Assembly (NCBI GenBank): GCA_041580155.1
Contig: JBFGEI010000218.1
Span: 1 to 5,596 of the forward strand
Direction of reading: 5' to 3'
From: Limimaricola sp041580155
GTDB taxonomy: Bacteria > Pseudomonadota > Alphaproteobacteria > Rhodobacterales > Rhodobacteraceae
Length of the DNA stretch: 5,596 nucleotides
Notes under the pieces: generated by a model
Told to the model about the DNA's origin: nothing
Database searches by the model: none
What the model saw: only the letters and a program-made list of their open reading frames with translations
Position numbers and translations under genes: made by a program
In this document: piece after piece, positions 1 through 4,994 of the stretch
How the letters are laid out: every line of letters begins with the position of its first letter
How positions within the stretch are numbered: the stretch's first letter is position 1

Positions 1-413
1 ACCGGGCCGGGCTGCGCATTGTGCAGCGACCGCGCCCCGACCGGCCCGATCGCCGTCTCGAGCGCTTCAGCTGTCATCAGCCCGTCCGGCGCCGGCACCA
101 GCGTCAGCTTGGCGCCACCGCTGAAGAACTCGGGCGCGTTGCATTCGTCCTGTTCGATATGCGCGCAATCGGTGCAGAACACGGTGTCCCAGGGCCGGGC
201 CATGCAGGCCAGGATCAGCGCATTCGCGGCGGTGCCGGTGGCGACAAGATGCACCGCGGCCTCGGGCGCCTCGAAGATTTCTCGGATCTGCGCCACGACC
301 CGGCCCATCGCCGATTCGCTGCCATAGGCGCGGGTGTGGCCGTCGTTGGCCCGGGCCAGCGCCTCGATCACCGACGGGTGCGCCGGGCCGGCATTGTCGG
401 AGGCGAATTGCAT
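1..413 (-). CDS. ltaE: Low-specificity L-threonine aldolase, N-terminal part (cut by window edge)
   Basis: PLP-dependent cytoplasmic enzyme of the fold-type I aminotransferase superfamily. The family cleaves L-threonine or L-allo-threonine to glycine and acetaldehyde. Translating leftward from the ATG at 413 gives 137 residues with no stop before the window edge. The family is usually about 340-350 residues, so more than half, including the PLP-binding lysine, lies outside. Visible family features are the N-terminal SDN (residues 5-7), AYGSES (29-34), the PLP-phosphate loop GTAANA (60-65), the histidine in CAHIEQDE (His85, matching the PLP-stacking His of LtaE), FFSGGAKL (96-103) and HNAQPG near the cut. 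The start is supported by GAGGA at 423-427, 9 nt upstream. The ATG overlaps the upstream gene's stop by one base (TGATG), so translation is probably coupled. A related beta-eliminating lyase is possible, but the spacing fits threonine aldolase best. Confidence 0.88.
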   Translation of the reverse strand, partial: MQFASDNAGPAHPSVIEALARANDGHTRAYGSESAMGRVVAQIREIFEAPEAAVHLVATGTAANALILACMARPWDTVFCTDCAHIEQDECNAPEFFSGGAKLTLVPAPDGLMTAEALETAIGPVGARSLHNAQPGP

Positions 414-853
414 CAGACCGGTTCCTCGATGATGTGGTCTTCCCAATCGTCGTCGTCGACCTCGTACTCCGGCACCGTGCGGCCGCGCATCGAGATCCCG
501 GAGCGGTGCACCGTTTCCGGATCGCCGGAGATCAGCGGGTGCCAGGGCTCCAGCGGCCGGGCTTCGGCACGCAGCCGGTAGGCGCAGGTCGCCGGCAGCC
601 AATACATCGTCTCGCGGATCTTGTCGGGATCGAGCACGATGCATTCGGGCACATAGGCGTGGCGGGTCTCGTACTTCGAGCAGCGGCAGGTGCTGCCGTC
701 GAGCAGCCGGCAGGCGACGTTGGTCAGCGCCACCTCGCCGGTGTCCTCGTCCTCGAGCTTGTTCAGGCAGCACTTGCCGCAGCCGTCGCAGAGCGCTTCC
801 CATTCCGGTCGGGTCAGCGCGTCGAGCGGCAATTCCCAGAACCGGTCACGCAT
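413..853 (-). CDS. UPF0260 / YcgN-type CxxCxxCC cluster protein
   Basis: A 146-residue cytoplasmic protein resembling E. coli YcgN along its whole length, including matches to ALCDGCGKCC, TNVACR, WLPATCAYRL and the WHPL segment. The cysteine cluster is C22-x2-C25-x2-C28-C29, followed by Cys48, Cys56, Cys58, Cys71 and Cys90. This is the zinc- or iron-chelate-type cluster after which the Pfam family CxxCxxCC is named. The biochemical role is not established, so metal binding is inference from the cysteines. The C-terminus is very acidic (EVDDDDWEDH). The ATG at 853 lies inside the end of ribF (8-bp overlap) and only a weak GGAT lies upstream, so translation probably depends on coupling to ribF. 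The stop overlaps the threonine aldolase start by one base. Length is normal for the family and nothing looks broken. Confidence 0.9.
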   Translation of the reverse strand: MRDRFWELPLDALTRPEWEALCDGCGKCCLNKLEDEDTGEVALTNVACRLLDGSTCRCSKYETRHAYVPECIVLDPDKIRETMYWLPATCAYRLRAEARPLEPWHPLISGDPETVHRSGISMRGRTVPEYEVDDDDWEDHIIEEPV

Positions 854-1784
854 CGGCCAGGATCCGTCGGGCGCGGGCGCAATCGGCGTCCATCTGGGCG
901 ATCAGCTCGGGCAGGCCGGCGAACTTCTCTTCGCCGCGCAGGTATTCGACCAGCGCCACCGACAGCGTCGCGCCGTAGAGGTCGCCCTTGAAGTCGAACA
1001 CGAAGGTCTCGCAATTCGGCCGGTTGGTGCCGAACATCGGCCGGATCCCGATCGAGGCGGCGCCGTCGTAGCTGCCGGCGTGCAGCCCGTCGAGCACGTC
1101 GAGCTTGACCGCGTAGACCCCGAAGCGCGGCGGGTGCAGCCCGTCGATCTCCATGTTGGCGGTCGGGTAGCCAAGCTCGCGACCGCGCTGGTCGCCGCGG
1201 ATCACCACGCCTTCGAGCCGGTGCCAGTGACCCAGCATCGCCGCGGCATCGCCGGGCCGGCCCTCGGTCAGCGCATCGCGGATCGCGGTAGAACTGACCT
1301 CGCCGGCCTCGAGCGCCACCAGCGGCGCCACGGTGACGCCGAAGCCGTGCACGGCGCCAAGCCGGACCAGCATCTCGGCATCGCCGGCGCGTCTGGCGCC
1401 GAAGCGGAAGTCGGCGCCGACCACGACATGGCGCAGCCCGAGCTTGCCGGCGATGACGTCGCGGGCGAATTCCTCGGGGGTGAGCGCGGCCAGGGCATGG
1501 GTGAACGGCAGCTCGTAGAGCCGCTCGACGCCGAGCTTTTCAAGACGGTGGGCCCGGGCCGAGGCGTTCATCAGCCGGAATGCCGGGGCGTCGGGCGCGA
1601 AGACCTGGCGTGGATGCGGCTCGAAGGTCATCACGCCGAGCGGCGCGCCAAGCCGCCGTGCCTCGGCGCGGGCCAGCTCGATCACCGTCAGGTGCCCGAG
1701 ATGCACGCCGTCGAAGTTTCCGATCGCCGCAGCGGCGCCGCGGTCGTTCTGGTCGATGTAGAGAGGATCGCGGATGATGCGCAT
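846..1784 (-). CDS. ribF: Bifunctional riboflavin kinase / FAD synthetase RibF
   Basis: A 312-residue cytoplasmic enzyme that phosphorylates riboflavin to FMN and then adenylylates FMN to FAD, releasing pyrophosphate. The N-terminal nucleotidyltransferase domain (about residues 1-175) shows GNFDGVHLGH (22-31, HxGH-type motif), FEPHPRQVF (54-62), GADFRFG (123-129) and SSTAIRDAL (164-172). The C-terminal riboflavin kinase domain (about 185-310) shows GRELGYPTANM (201-211) with the PTAN motif, and NCETFVFDF (257-265) with the probable catalytic glutamate Glu259. Length is typical of RibF. The ATG at 1784 is the only sensible start: no in-frame start lies just upstream and the next Met is residue 52. 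No clear Shine-Dalgarno precedes it. A 65-bp gap with a strong hairpin separates it from the HAD gene, while it overlaps the ycgN-like gene by 8 bp. Confidence 0.96.
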   Translation of the reverse strand: MRIIRDPLYIDQNDRGAAAAIGNFDGVHLGHLTVIELARAEARRLGAPLGVMTFEPHPRQVFAPDAPAFRLMNASARAHRLEKLGVERLYELPFTHALAALTPEEFARDVIAGKLGLRHVVVGADFRFGARRAGDAEMLVRLGAVHGFGVTVAPLVALEAGEVSSTAIRDALTEGRPGDAAAMLGHWHRLEGVVIRGDQRGRELGYPTANMEIDGLHPPRFGVYAVKLDVLDGLHAGSYDGAASIGIRPMFGTNRPNCETFVFDFKGDLYGATLSVALVEYLRGEEKFAGLPELIAQMDADCARARRILADA

Positions 1785-1812
1785 GGCGCTTGGGTAGCCG
1801 CGCGCGCAGACG

Positions 1813-1845
1813 GGCGCAAGCCGGGCAGGACGCCCGGCTTGCGCC
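1813..1845 (-). terminator. Strong GC-rich hairpin between HAD gene and ribF (possible terminator or attenuator)
   Basis: Positions 1813-1826 and 1832-1845 are perfect 14-bp inverted repeats around a 5-nt loop. The hairpin begins 5 nt after the HAD gene stop in the direction of transcription. No T-run follows on either strand, so it is not a canonical intrinsic terminator. It could end or attenuate transcripts from ppaC-HAD, or stabilise their 3' end. The inverted repeat is certain; its role is inference. Confidence 0.5.
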
Positions 1846-1849
1846 GTCG

Positions 1850-2728
1850 TCAGCGCAGGAAGCCGATCGTGTAGGCCGGCGCCTGGCGCTCGCCATGCAG
1901 ATAGCTCTCGAGCTTCTGCCGGTCGGGCTGGCCCTCGGCTTTGGTGTCGGTCTCCTCGGCGGCGAGACCGCCGCTGATGAACAGGCAGTCGAGGTCTTCT
2001 CCGGCGGCGCCGGACACATCGGTCTGTGGCCCGTCGCCGATGCAGATGATCCGGTCGTCGGTCACGCCCGGCGCGATCTCGGCCAGGCGCCGCCGCGCCA
2101 GATCGTAGATCGGCGGGTGCGGCTTGCCGAAATACAGGCTTTCACCGCCCATCTCGGTATAGAGCTTGGCCAGCGCCCCGGCGCACCAGACCCGTTCCTC
2201 GCCACGGTCGACGATGATGTCGGGGTTGGCGCAGAGCAGCTTTATGCCCTTCTGCTTGGCGACAAGGAACTGCGGCCGGTAGACCTCCGGGTCGGCATAT
2301 TCGTCTTCCGGGCCGCAGCAGATGATGCCCTCGGCGTCGTCCAGCGGCACGCGGCTGATCTCGACCGGGTCCTGGATGATCTTGAGCGGCTCGAAGAAGG
2401 CCTCGTCGCGGTCGTCGCCGATGAACCAGACCTTGGAGCCGACGGCGCCTTCGAACATCGCGGCCCGGGCCGAGTCGCCCGAACTGGCAATGCTGTCCCA
2501 GCAGTCGCGCGGCACGCCGAGGCCTGCGATCTGCTGTTCGACGTTGGCGCGCGGCCGCGGCGAGTTGGTGACCAGGATCACCGTGCCGCCGGATTGGCGG
2601 AACTGGCGCATCGCCGCGACCGCCGCGTCATGGGCCTGCCTGCCATTGTGCATGCAGCCCCAGAGATCGACGAAGGCGGCGTCGTAATCGCCGGAAATCT
2701 CGGCGAAGCTCTCGATGATCCTGGTCAT
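1850..2728 (-). CDS. HAD-superfamily class IIA (NagD-like) hydrolase, TIGR01459-type
   Basis: A 292-residue cytoplasmic phosphatase-like protein of the HAD superfamily. Motif I is FVDLWGCMHNG (residues 19-29), with Asp21 as nucleophile. Motif II is LVTNSPRP (52-59). The class IIA cap lies between, roughly residues 75-195. Motif III is GKPHPP (201-206, Lys202) and motif IV is IGDGPQTD (230-237), with the Mg-binding aspartates. In most HAD phosphatases motif I is DxD, and here the second Asp is replaced by Trp23. From memory, DxW is usual in this alphaproteobacterial subfamily (TIGR01459). The substrate is unknown; sugar phosphates or nucleotides such as FMN are possibilities given the ribF neighbour, but this is speculation. 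The ATG at 2728 is 4 bp after the ppaC stop and GAAGG lies within the last ppaC codons, so the two are almost certainly co-transcribed and translationally coupled. Confidence 0.88.
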   Translation of the reverse strand: MTRIIESFAEISGDYDAAFVDLWGCMHNGRQAHDAAVAAMRQFRQSGGTVILVTNSPRPRANVEQQIAGLGVPRDCWDSIASSGDSARAAMFEGAVGSKVWFIGDDRDEAFFEPLKIIQDPVEISRVPLDDAEGIICCGPEDEYADPEVYRPQFLVAKQKGIKLLCANPDIIVDRGEERVWCAGALAKLYTEMGGESLYFGKPHPPIYDLARRRLAEIAPGVTDDRIICIGDGPQTDVSGAAGEDLDCLFISGGLAAEETDTKAEGQPDRQKLESYLHGERQAPAYTIGFLR

Positions 2729-2732
2729 TGTC

Positions 2733-3650
2733 TCAGGCCTTCAGCACGGGAATGATCTGCTTCTTGCGGCTCATCACCCCCGGCAGCACCACGTGGTCGC
2801 CCGAGACGGTCGTGTCGAAGCTCTTCTCGGCGATGGTCTTCACGGTGTCGTTCTGGACCAGCAGGGTCGCCTGCTCGTTCAGGATGTCGACGATGAACAG
2901 CAGCACCTCGTCGGCGCCGTCTTCAGCGGCGACCTGCGGCATCGCCGCGATCAGCGCGTCCTTGCGCGACAGCACGGTTGCCGGCGAGGTGGTCTCGAGA
3001 ACGCTGACCCGCAGCTTCTTGCCGTCGACGGTCACTTCCTTGCTGTCCATCCGCAGCAGCTCGGCTTCCGAGAAGGCCGAGACGTCGGACTTGGCGGCGA
3101 ACATCTCGGCGGCGTAGCCGGCGATGTCGATGCCGAGGTCGGCGGCCAGCCGCTCGGCCAGGCCCTGGTCGGTCGGGGTGGTGGTCGGCGAGCGGAACTC
3201 CAGCGTGTCGGACAGGATGCACGACAGCATCAGCCCCTTGATGCCTTCGGGCATCTCGGTGGCGACGTGGCCCATCAGGTCGTGCATGATGGTCGCGGTG
3301 CAAGCCAGCGGCCGGATCGTGATGTCGATCGGGCCCTTGGTCTCGATGCCGCCGAACAGCTTGTGGTGATCGATGATCGCCAGCACGTCGGCCTTGTTGA
3401 TCGAGGCCGGCAGCTCGGCCGGGTTGTTGGTGTCGACGATGACGCAGGGCTGGCCGTCCTCGACGTCGTCGATGATCTGCGGCAGATCGAAGCCCCAGCG
3501 CTCGGCGACGAACAGCGCCTCGGTGTTCGGCCGGCCCAGCAGCCGGGCCTCGGCCGGCTGGCCCTGGTGCGACAGGTACCAGGCCCAGATCAGCGGCGCG
3601 CCGGTCGTGTCGGTGTCGGGGGCCTTGTGGCCGAAGACGAGCGTGGTCAT
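2733..3650 (-). CDS. ppaC: Manganese-dependent (family II) inorganic pyrophosphatase
   Basis: A 305-residue cytoplasmic DHH-superfamily enzyme that hydrolyses pyrophosphate to two phosphates and so pulls biosynthetic reactions forward. The metal ligands and catalytic residues of the family are all recognisable: His8, Asp12 and Asp14 in GHKAPDTDT, Asp73 in IVDTNN, the DHH motif (94-96), Asp148 in LSDT, Lys187 in FAAKS, and Arg295/Lys296 in MSRKKQ near the C-terminus. Small departures from the common form are DTDT for DTDS and VDTNN for VDHNE. Length matches the family (about 305-311). An in-frame ATG at 3722 would add 24 residues, but the ATG at 3650 is chosen because the protein then begins at the family's usual MTTLVFGHK and has an AAGGA site 9 nt upstream. 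The longer start also falls on the promoter. It is the first gene of the leftward operon. Confidence 0.95.
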   Translation of the reverse strand: MTTLVFGHKAPDTDTTGAPLIWAWYLSHQGQPAEARLLGRPNTEALFVAERWGFDLPQIIDDVEDGQPCVIVDTNNPAELPASINKADVLAIIDHHKLFGGIETKGPIDITIRPLACTATIMHDLMGHVATEMPEGIKGLMLSCILSDTLEFRSPTTTPTDQGLAERLAADLGIDIAGYAAEMFAAKSDVSAFSEAELLRMDSKEVTVDGKKLRVSVLETTSPATVLSRKDALIAAMPQVAAEDGADEVLLFIVDILNEQATLLVQNDTVKTIAEKSFDTTVSGDHVVLPGVMSRKKQIIPVLKA

Positions 3651-3659
3651 GCGGGGAAA

Positions 3660-3664
3660 TCCTT
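3660..3664 (-). promoter_or_regulatory. Ribosome binding site deciding the ppaC start
   Basis: The minus strand reads AAGGA here, 9 nt before the ATG at 3650. It favours the 305-residue form of PpaC over the in-frame start at 3722, whose N-terminal extension has no resemblance to the family. Confidence 0.8.
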
Positions 3665-3687
3665 CGGAACTGACGTGTGTATGGGTC

Positions 3688-3710
3688 GCGCGCCTTATAA
3701 GCAGGCGCGC
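3688..3710. repeat. Inverted repeat flanking the ppaC -10 box (possible operator)
   Basis: GCGCGCCT at 3688-3695 and AGGCGCGC at 3703-3710 are perfect 8-bp inverted repeats separated by 7 nt (TATAAGC on the + strand). The -10 hexamer of the predicted ppaC promoter lies between and partly within the arms. A dimeric repressor bound here would block the promoter, but no regulator is identified. The repeat is seen; the operator role is inference. Confidence 0.4.
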
Positions 3711-3722
3711 CGGGGTTGTCAC
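3694..3722 (-). promoter_or_regulatory. Sigma-70-like promoter of the ppaC operon
   Basis: On the minus strand GTGACA (3722-3717, 5 of 6 with TTGACA) is followed after exactly 17 nt by TATAAG (3699-3694, 5 of 6 with TATAAT). Transcription would start about 35-40 nt before the ppaC ATG. This is the best promoter-like match I can see before the five-gene leftward run. An 8-bp inverted repeat surrounds the -10 box and is listed separately. Confidence 0.65.
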
Positions 3723-3757
3723 GGGTCCGGGATCGGGCGGAAATCGCCGGCGGGGCA

Positions 3758-3785
3758 GGGTGGCGCGGAGATCTCCGCGCCACCC
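3758..3785. repeat. Perfect 28-bp palindrome after the small ORF (possible terminator hairpin)
   Basis: Positions 3758-3785 read the same on both strands, centred on AGATCT, and could fold into a stem of about 12 bp with a 4-nt loop. Reading leftward it begins 6 nt after the stop of the 85-codon ORF (3792). It therefore sits where a terminator would be expected, between that ORF and the ppaC promoter. No T-run follows in either direction, so a protein-binding site is an alternative. Confidence 0.5.
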
Positions 3786-3791
3786 CTCGTC

Positions 3792-4049
3792 TCACCTCGC
3801 AGGCTCCAGGCCCGGTCTGCGGGCGATCACGCTCCGCAGCCGCAGCCACAGCCCGGCACCACCGGAGCGCGGCGCCGGCGGATCGCCGCTTGCGTCCTGC
3901 CGGTGCAGCGCGGCAAGGCCGACGCCCGGCTGTGGCTGCCACAGTTCGAGCCGCTCCGGCCCGCCGCGACGGACCTGCTTGCGGTCTTCCCATGGCGCGC
4001 GGGTCTCGGGGGTGGCGCGGTGATCGACGATGTAGAACGGAGGATGCAT
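3792..4049 (-). CDS. Hypothetical small protein, 85 residues
   Basis: I do not recognise this protein. The minus strand frame runs from the ATG at 4049 to TGA at 3792-3794. It has high G/C at third codon positions, as in the neighbouring real genes. The start begins MHPPFYIVDHRATPETR. I prefer it to the in-frame ATG at 4067 because AAGGA (4057-4061) sits 7 nt upstream of 4049, while nothing suitable precedes 4067. The product is basic, rich in Pro, Arg and Gly, has four Trp, and shows no signal peptide or membrane segment. It ends beside a 28-bp palindrome and lies upstream of ppaC in the same direction, though ppaC has its own promoter. Its two ends resemble the 36-codon ORF at 4190-4300. 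Shadow ORFs occur on the + strand in this GC-rich DNA, so coding status is likely but unproven. Confidence 0.55.
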   Translation of the reverse strand: MHPPFYIVDHRATPETRAPWEDRKQVRRGGPERLELWQPQPGVGLAALHRQDASGDPPAPRSGGAGLWLRLRSVIARRPGLEPAR

Positions 4050-4056
4050 GTTGTAT

Positions 4057-4061
4057 TCCTT
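4057..4061 (-). promoter_or_regulatory. Ribosome binding site deciding the start of the 85-codon ORF
   Basis: The minus strand reads AAGGA, 7 nt before the ATG at 4049. It falls inside the first codons of the longer alternative start at 4067, which argues for the shorter form and also for the ORF being translated at all. Confidence 0.55.
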
Positions 4062-4189
4062 TTTCATCCATTGGTTGAGTTGTCGGACAGGGGAGATCCC
4101 GGACCGGGGGCACGGCCGCAGCCGATGGCTCCGGTGGCGCGCGGGGCGCCGCCGGGGACAGGCGGGTGCGATCGTTCTGGGGCGACGCC

Positions 4190-4300
4190 CTAGAGGGGCG
4201 AGGCGCGGGGGCGGTTGGTGATCAGCCCGGCACCGGCGCGCAAGGGCGCCGGACGGCCGGAGTCGATGCGCTGATCGACCACGTCAATGCGGGGGGTCAT
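4190..4300 (-). CDS. Possible small protein, 36 residues, related in parts to the 85-residue ORF
   Basis: A minus strand frame from the ATG at 4300 to TAG at 4190-4192. It begins MTPRIDVVDQR and contains PAPLRAGAGL (residues 17-26). No clear Shine-Dalgarno precedes it, since the bases before the ATG read ATTGCTCC. Nearly all codons end in G or C, as in real genes here, but the local DNA is GC-rich so this is weak support. Its main support is resemblance to the next ORF downstream: MxPxxxVDxR at the N-terminus and PAPxxxGAGL towards the C-terminus occur in both. It may be a genuine micro-protein, a decayed copy or chance. I cannot assign a function. Confidence 0.3.
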   Translation of the reverse strand: MTPRIDVVDQRIDSGRPAPLRAGAGLITNRPRASPL

Positions 4301-4540
4301 GGAGCAATACCCGAATCTGGCAAACTGGAGGGCGCGGAAAATCAATCTCCGCGGCAATGGCTACGGGGCAGCAGCTAGCTGCGCGATCTAAGTCCGTGAG
4401 TCATAAGTTGCCCTCCCAGTTCAGGCATGTGCTGCGCGAAGTGTTACAGATTCGCGCGCGCGTGAGAAGGGTCTAATTCACGAGAATACAAGGGCTGTCA
4501 TCTTCGACGCCGATGCGTGACATTCCTGCCAAGACGGATG
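4301..4540. other. Intergenic region without a convincing gene, less GC-rich than its surroundings
   Basis: This stretch separates the leftward small ORFs from the rightward groES promoter. No long or conserved reading frame is visible. It holds several small symmetric elements: a 6-bp hairpin (4333-4338 with 4348-4353), the 12-bp palindrome GCAGCTAGCTGC (4371-4382), a 7-bp inverted repeat GCGCGAA/TTCGCGC (4434-4440 and 4451-4457), and a CG-alternating tract (4453-4464). Base composition is visibly less GC-rich than in the genes, as expected of a divergent regulatory region. Confidence 0.5.
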
Positions 4541-4570
4541 CTTGACAGATCCGTGAGCGCTGCCTACCTC
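4541..4570 (+). promoter_or_regulatory. groESL promoter (RpoH-like, with a TTGACA -35)
   Basis: CTTGACA at 4541-4547 contains a perfect -35 hexamer. After 17 nt comes TACCTC (4565-4570). That is a poor sigma-70 -10, but CCTACCT at 4563-4569 matches the alphaproteobacterial heat-shock sigma -10 form CYTATNT at six of seven positions, and CTTG is the usual RpoH -35 core. Transcription would start at roughly 4576-4578, just before the CIRCE element, as in other alphaproteobacterial groESL operons. Recognition by RpoH is inference from the motif. Confidence 0.7.
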
Positions 4571-4578
4571 TCTGCTCG

Positions 4579-4605
4579 TTGGCACTCACCCGAGGGGAGT
4601 GCTAA
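4579..4605 (+). promoter_or_regulatory. CIRCE operator for the HrcA repressor
   Basis: The arms TTGGCACTC (4579-4587) and GAGTGCTAA (4597-4605) are separated by exactly 9 nt. The consensus is TTAGCACTC-N9-GAGTGCTAA, so only the third base of the left arm differs. It lies just downstream of the predicted transcription start and about 50 nt before the groES ATG. This is the classic position for HrcA to repress groESL in the absence of stress. hrcA itself is not in the window. Confidence 0.96.
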
Positions 4606-4640
4606 TGCCCCGCGGGGGCATAAGAACACACATACTGCTG

Positions 4641-4645
4641 AGGAG
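4641..4645 (+). promoter_or_regulatory. Ribosome binding site of groES
   Basis: AGGAG lies 8 nt upstream of the ATG at 4654. It fixes the groES start and excludes the overlapping + strand frames that begin at 4517 and 4599. Confidence 0.9.
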
Positions 4646-4653
4646 CTGCAGAG

Positions 4654-4941
4654 ATGGCATTCACACCGCTTCACGATCGGGTCCTGGTGCGTCGCGTGCA
4701 GGGCGAAGAGAAGACCAAGGGTGGTCTGATCATCCCCGACAACGCGAAAGAGAAGCCGGCCGAAGGCGAAGTCATCGCTTGCGGCCAGGGCGCGCGCAAG
4801 GACAGCGGCGAGCTGATCGAAATGGGCGTCAAGGCCGGTGACCACATCCTGTTCGGCAAATGGTCGGGCACCGAGGTCACCATCGATGGCGAAGAACTGC
4901 TGATCATGAAGGAAAGCGACATTCTCGGCCTGCTGGCCTGA
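4654..4941 (+). CDS. groES: Co-chaperonin GroES (Hsp10)
   Basis: A 95-residue cytoplasmic co-chaperonin that forms the heptameric lid of the GroEL folding chamber. The sequence begins MAFTPLHDRVLVRR, the standard N-terminal beta strand. The mobile loop that contacts GroEL follows (about residues 17-33, EEKTKGGLIIPD, with the hydrophobic Leu25-Ile26-Ile27). The body includes AEGEVIACGQG and GDHILFGKWSGTEV, and the C-terminus is EELLIMKESDILGLLA. Length is exactly typical for bacterial GroES. It is the first gene of the operon, controlled by the RpoH-like promoter and the CIRCE element upstream. A gap of 53 nt separates it from groEL, so the two are co-transcribed. Nothing is unusual in the protein. 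Confidence 0.98.
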   Translation: MAFTPLHDRVLVRRVQGEEKTKGGLIIPDNAKEKPAEGEVIACGQGARKDSGELIEMGVKAGDHILFGKWSGTEVTIDGEELLIMKESDILGLLA

Positions 4942-4981
4942 GACCCGTCGCTCGACCCTTCACCCTCTAATTCAGACTGAC

Positions 4982-4986
4982 AGGAG
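4982..4986 (+). promoter_or_regulatory. Ribosome binding site of groEL
   Basis: AGGAG lies 8 nt before the groEL ATG at 4995, the same motif and spacing as for groES. The rest of the groES-groEL gap (4942-4981) shows no hairpin or separate promoter that I can see. Confidence 0.88.
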
Positions 4987-4994
4987 CAAGCAAC

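Noticed and set aside
690..1874. 394-codon open frame on the + strand
   Set aside because: Antisense to ribF, which has unmistakable motifs. The translation is low-complexity and unlike any family I know, as expected for the opposite strand of GC-rich coding DNA.
1790..2755. 321-codon open frame on the + strand
   Set aside because: Antisense to the HAD hydrolase, whose four motifs are intact on the minus strand.
3651..3722. 24-residue N-terminal extension of PpaC from the ATG at 3722
   Set aside because: The extension has no family resemblance, overlaps the predicted promoter, and lacks a good ribosome binding site. The start at 3650 has AAGGA and the standard N-terminus.
2715..4193. 492-codon open frame on the + strand
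   Set aside because: It runs antisense through all of ppaC and the small ORF and crosses the ppaC promoter. Its composition is that of a shadow frame and it has no recognisable domain.
4166..4378. 70-codon + strand frame before groES
   Set aside because: GTG start without a convincing ribosome binding site, no recognisable sequence, and it overlaps the better-supported minus strand small ORF.
4453..4464. CG-alternating tract that could form Z-DNA
   Set aside because: Only 12 bp, and such tracts are common in GC-rich genomes. Nothing else supports a role.
4564..4845. 93-codon minus strand frame antisense to groES
   Set aside because: It crosses the CIRCE element and groES, and shows no family features. 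A shadow frame.
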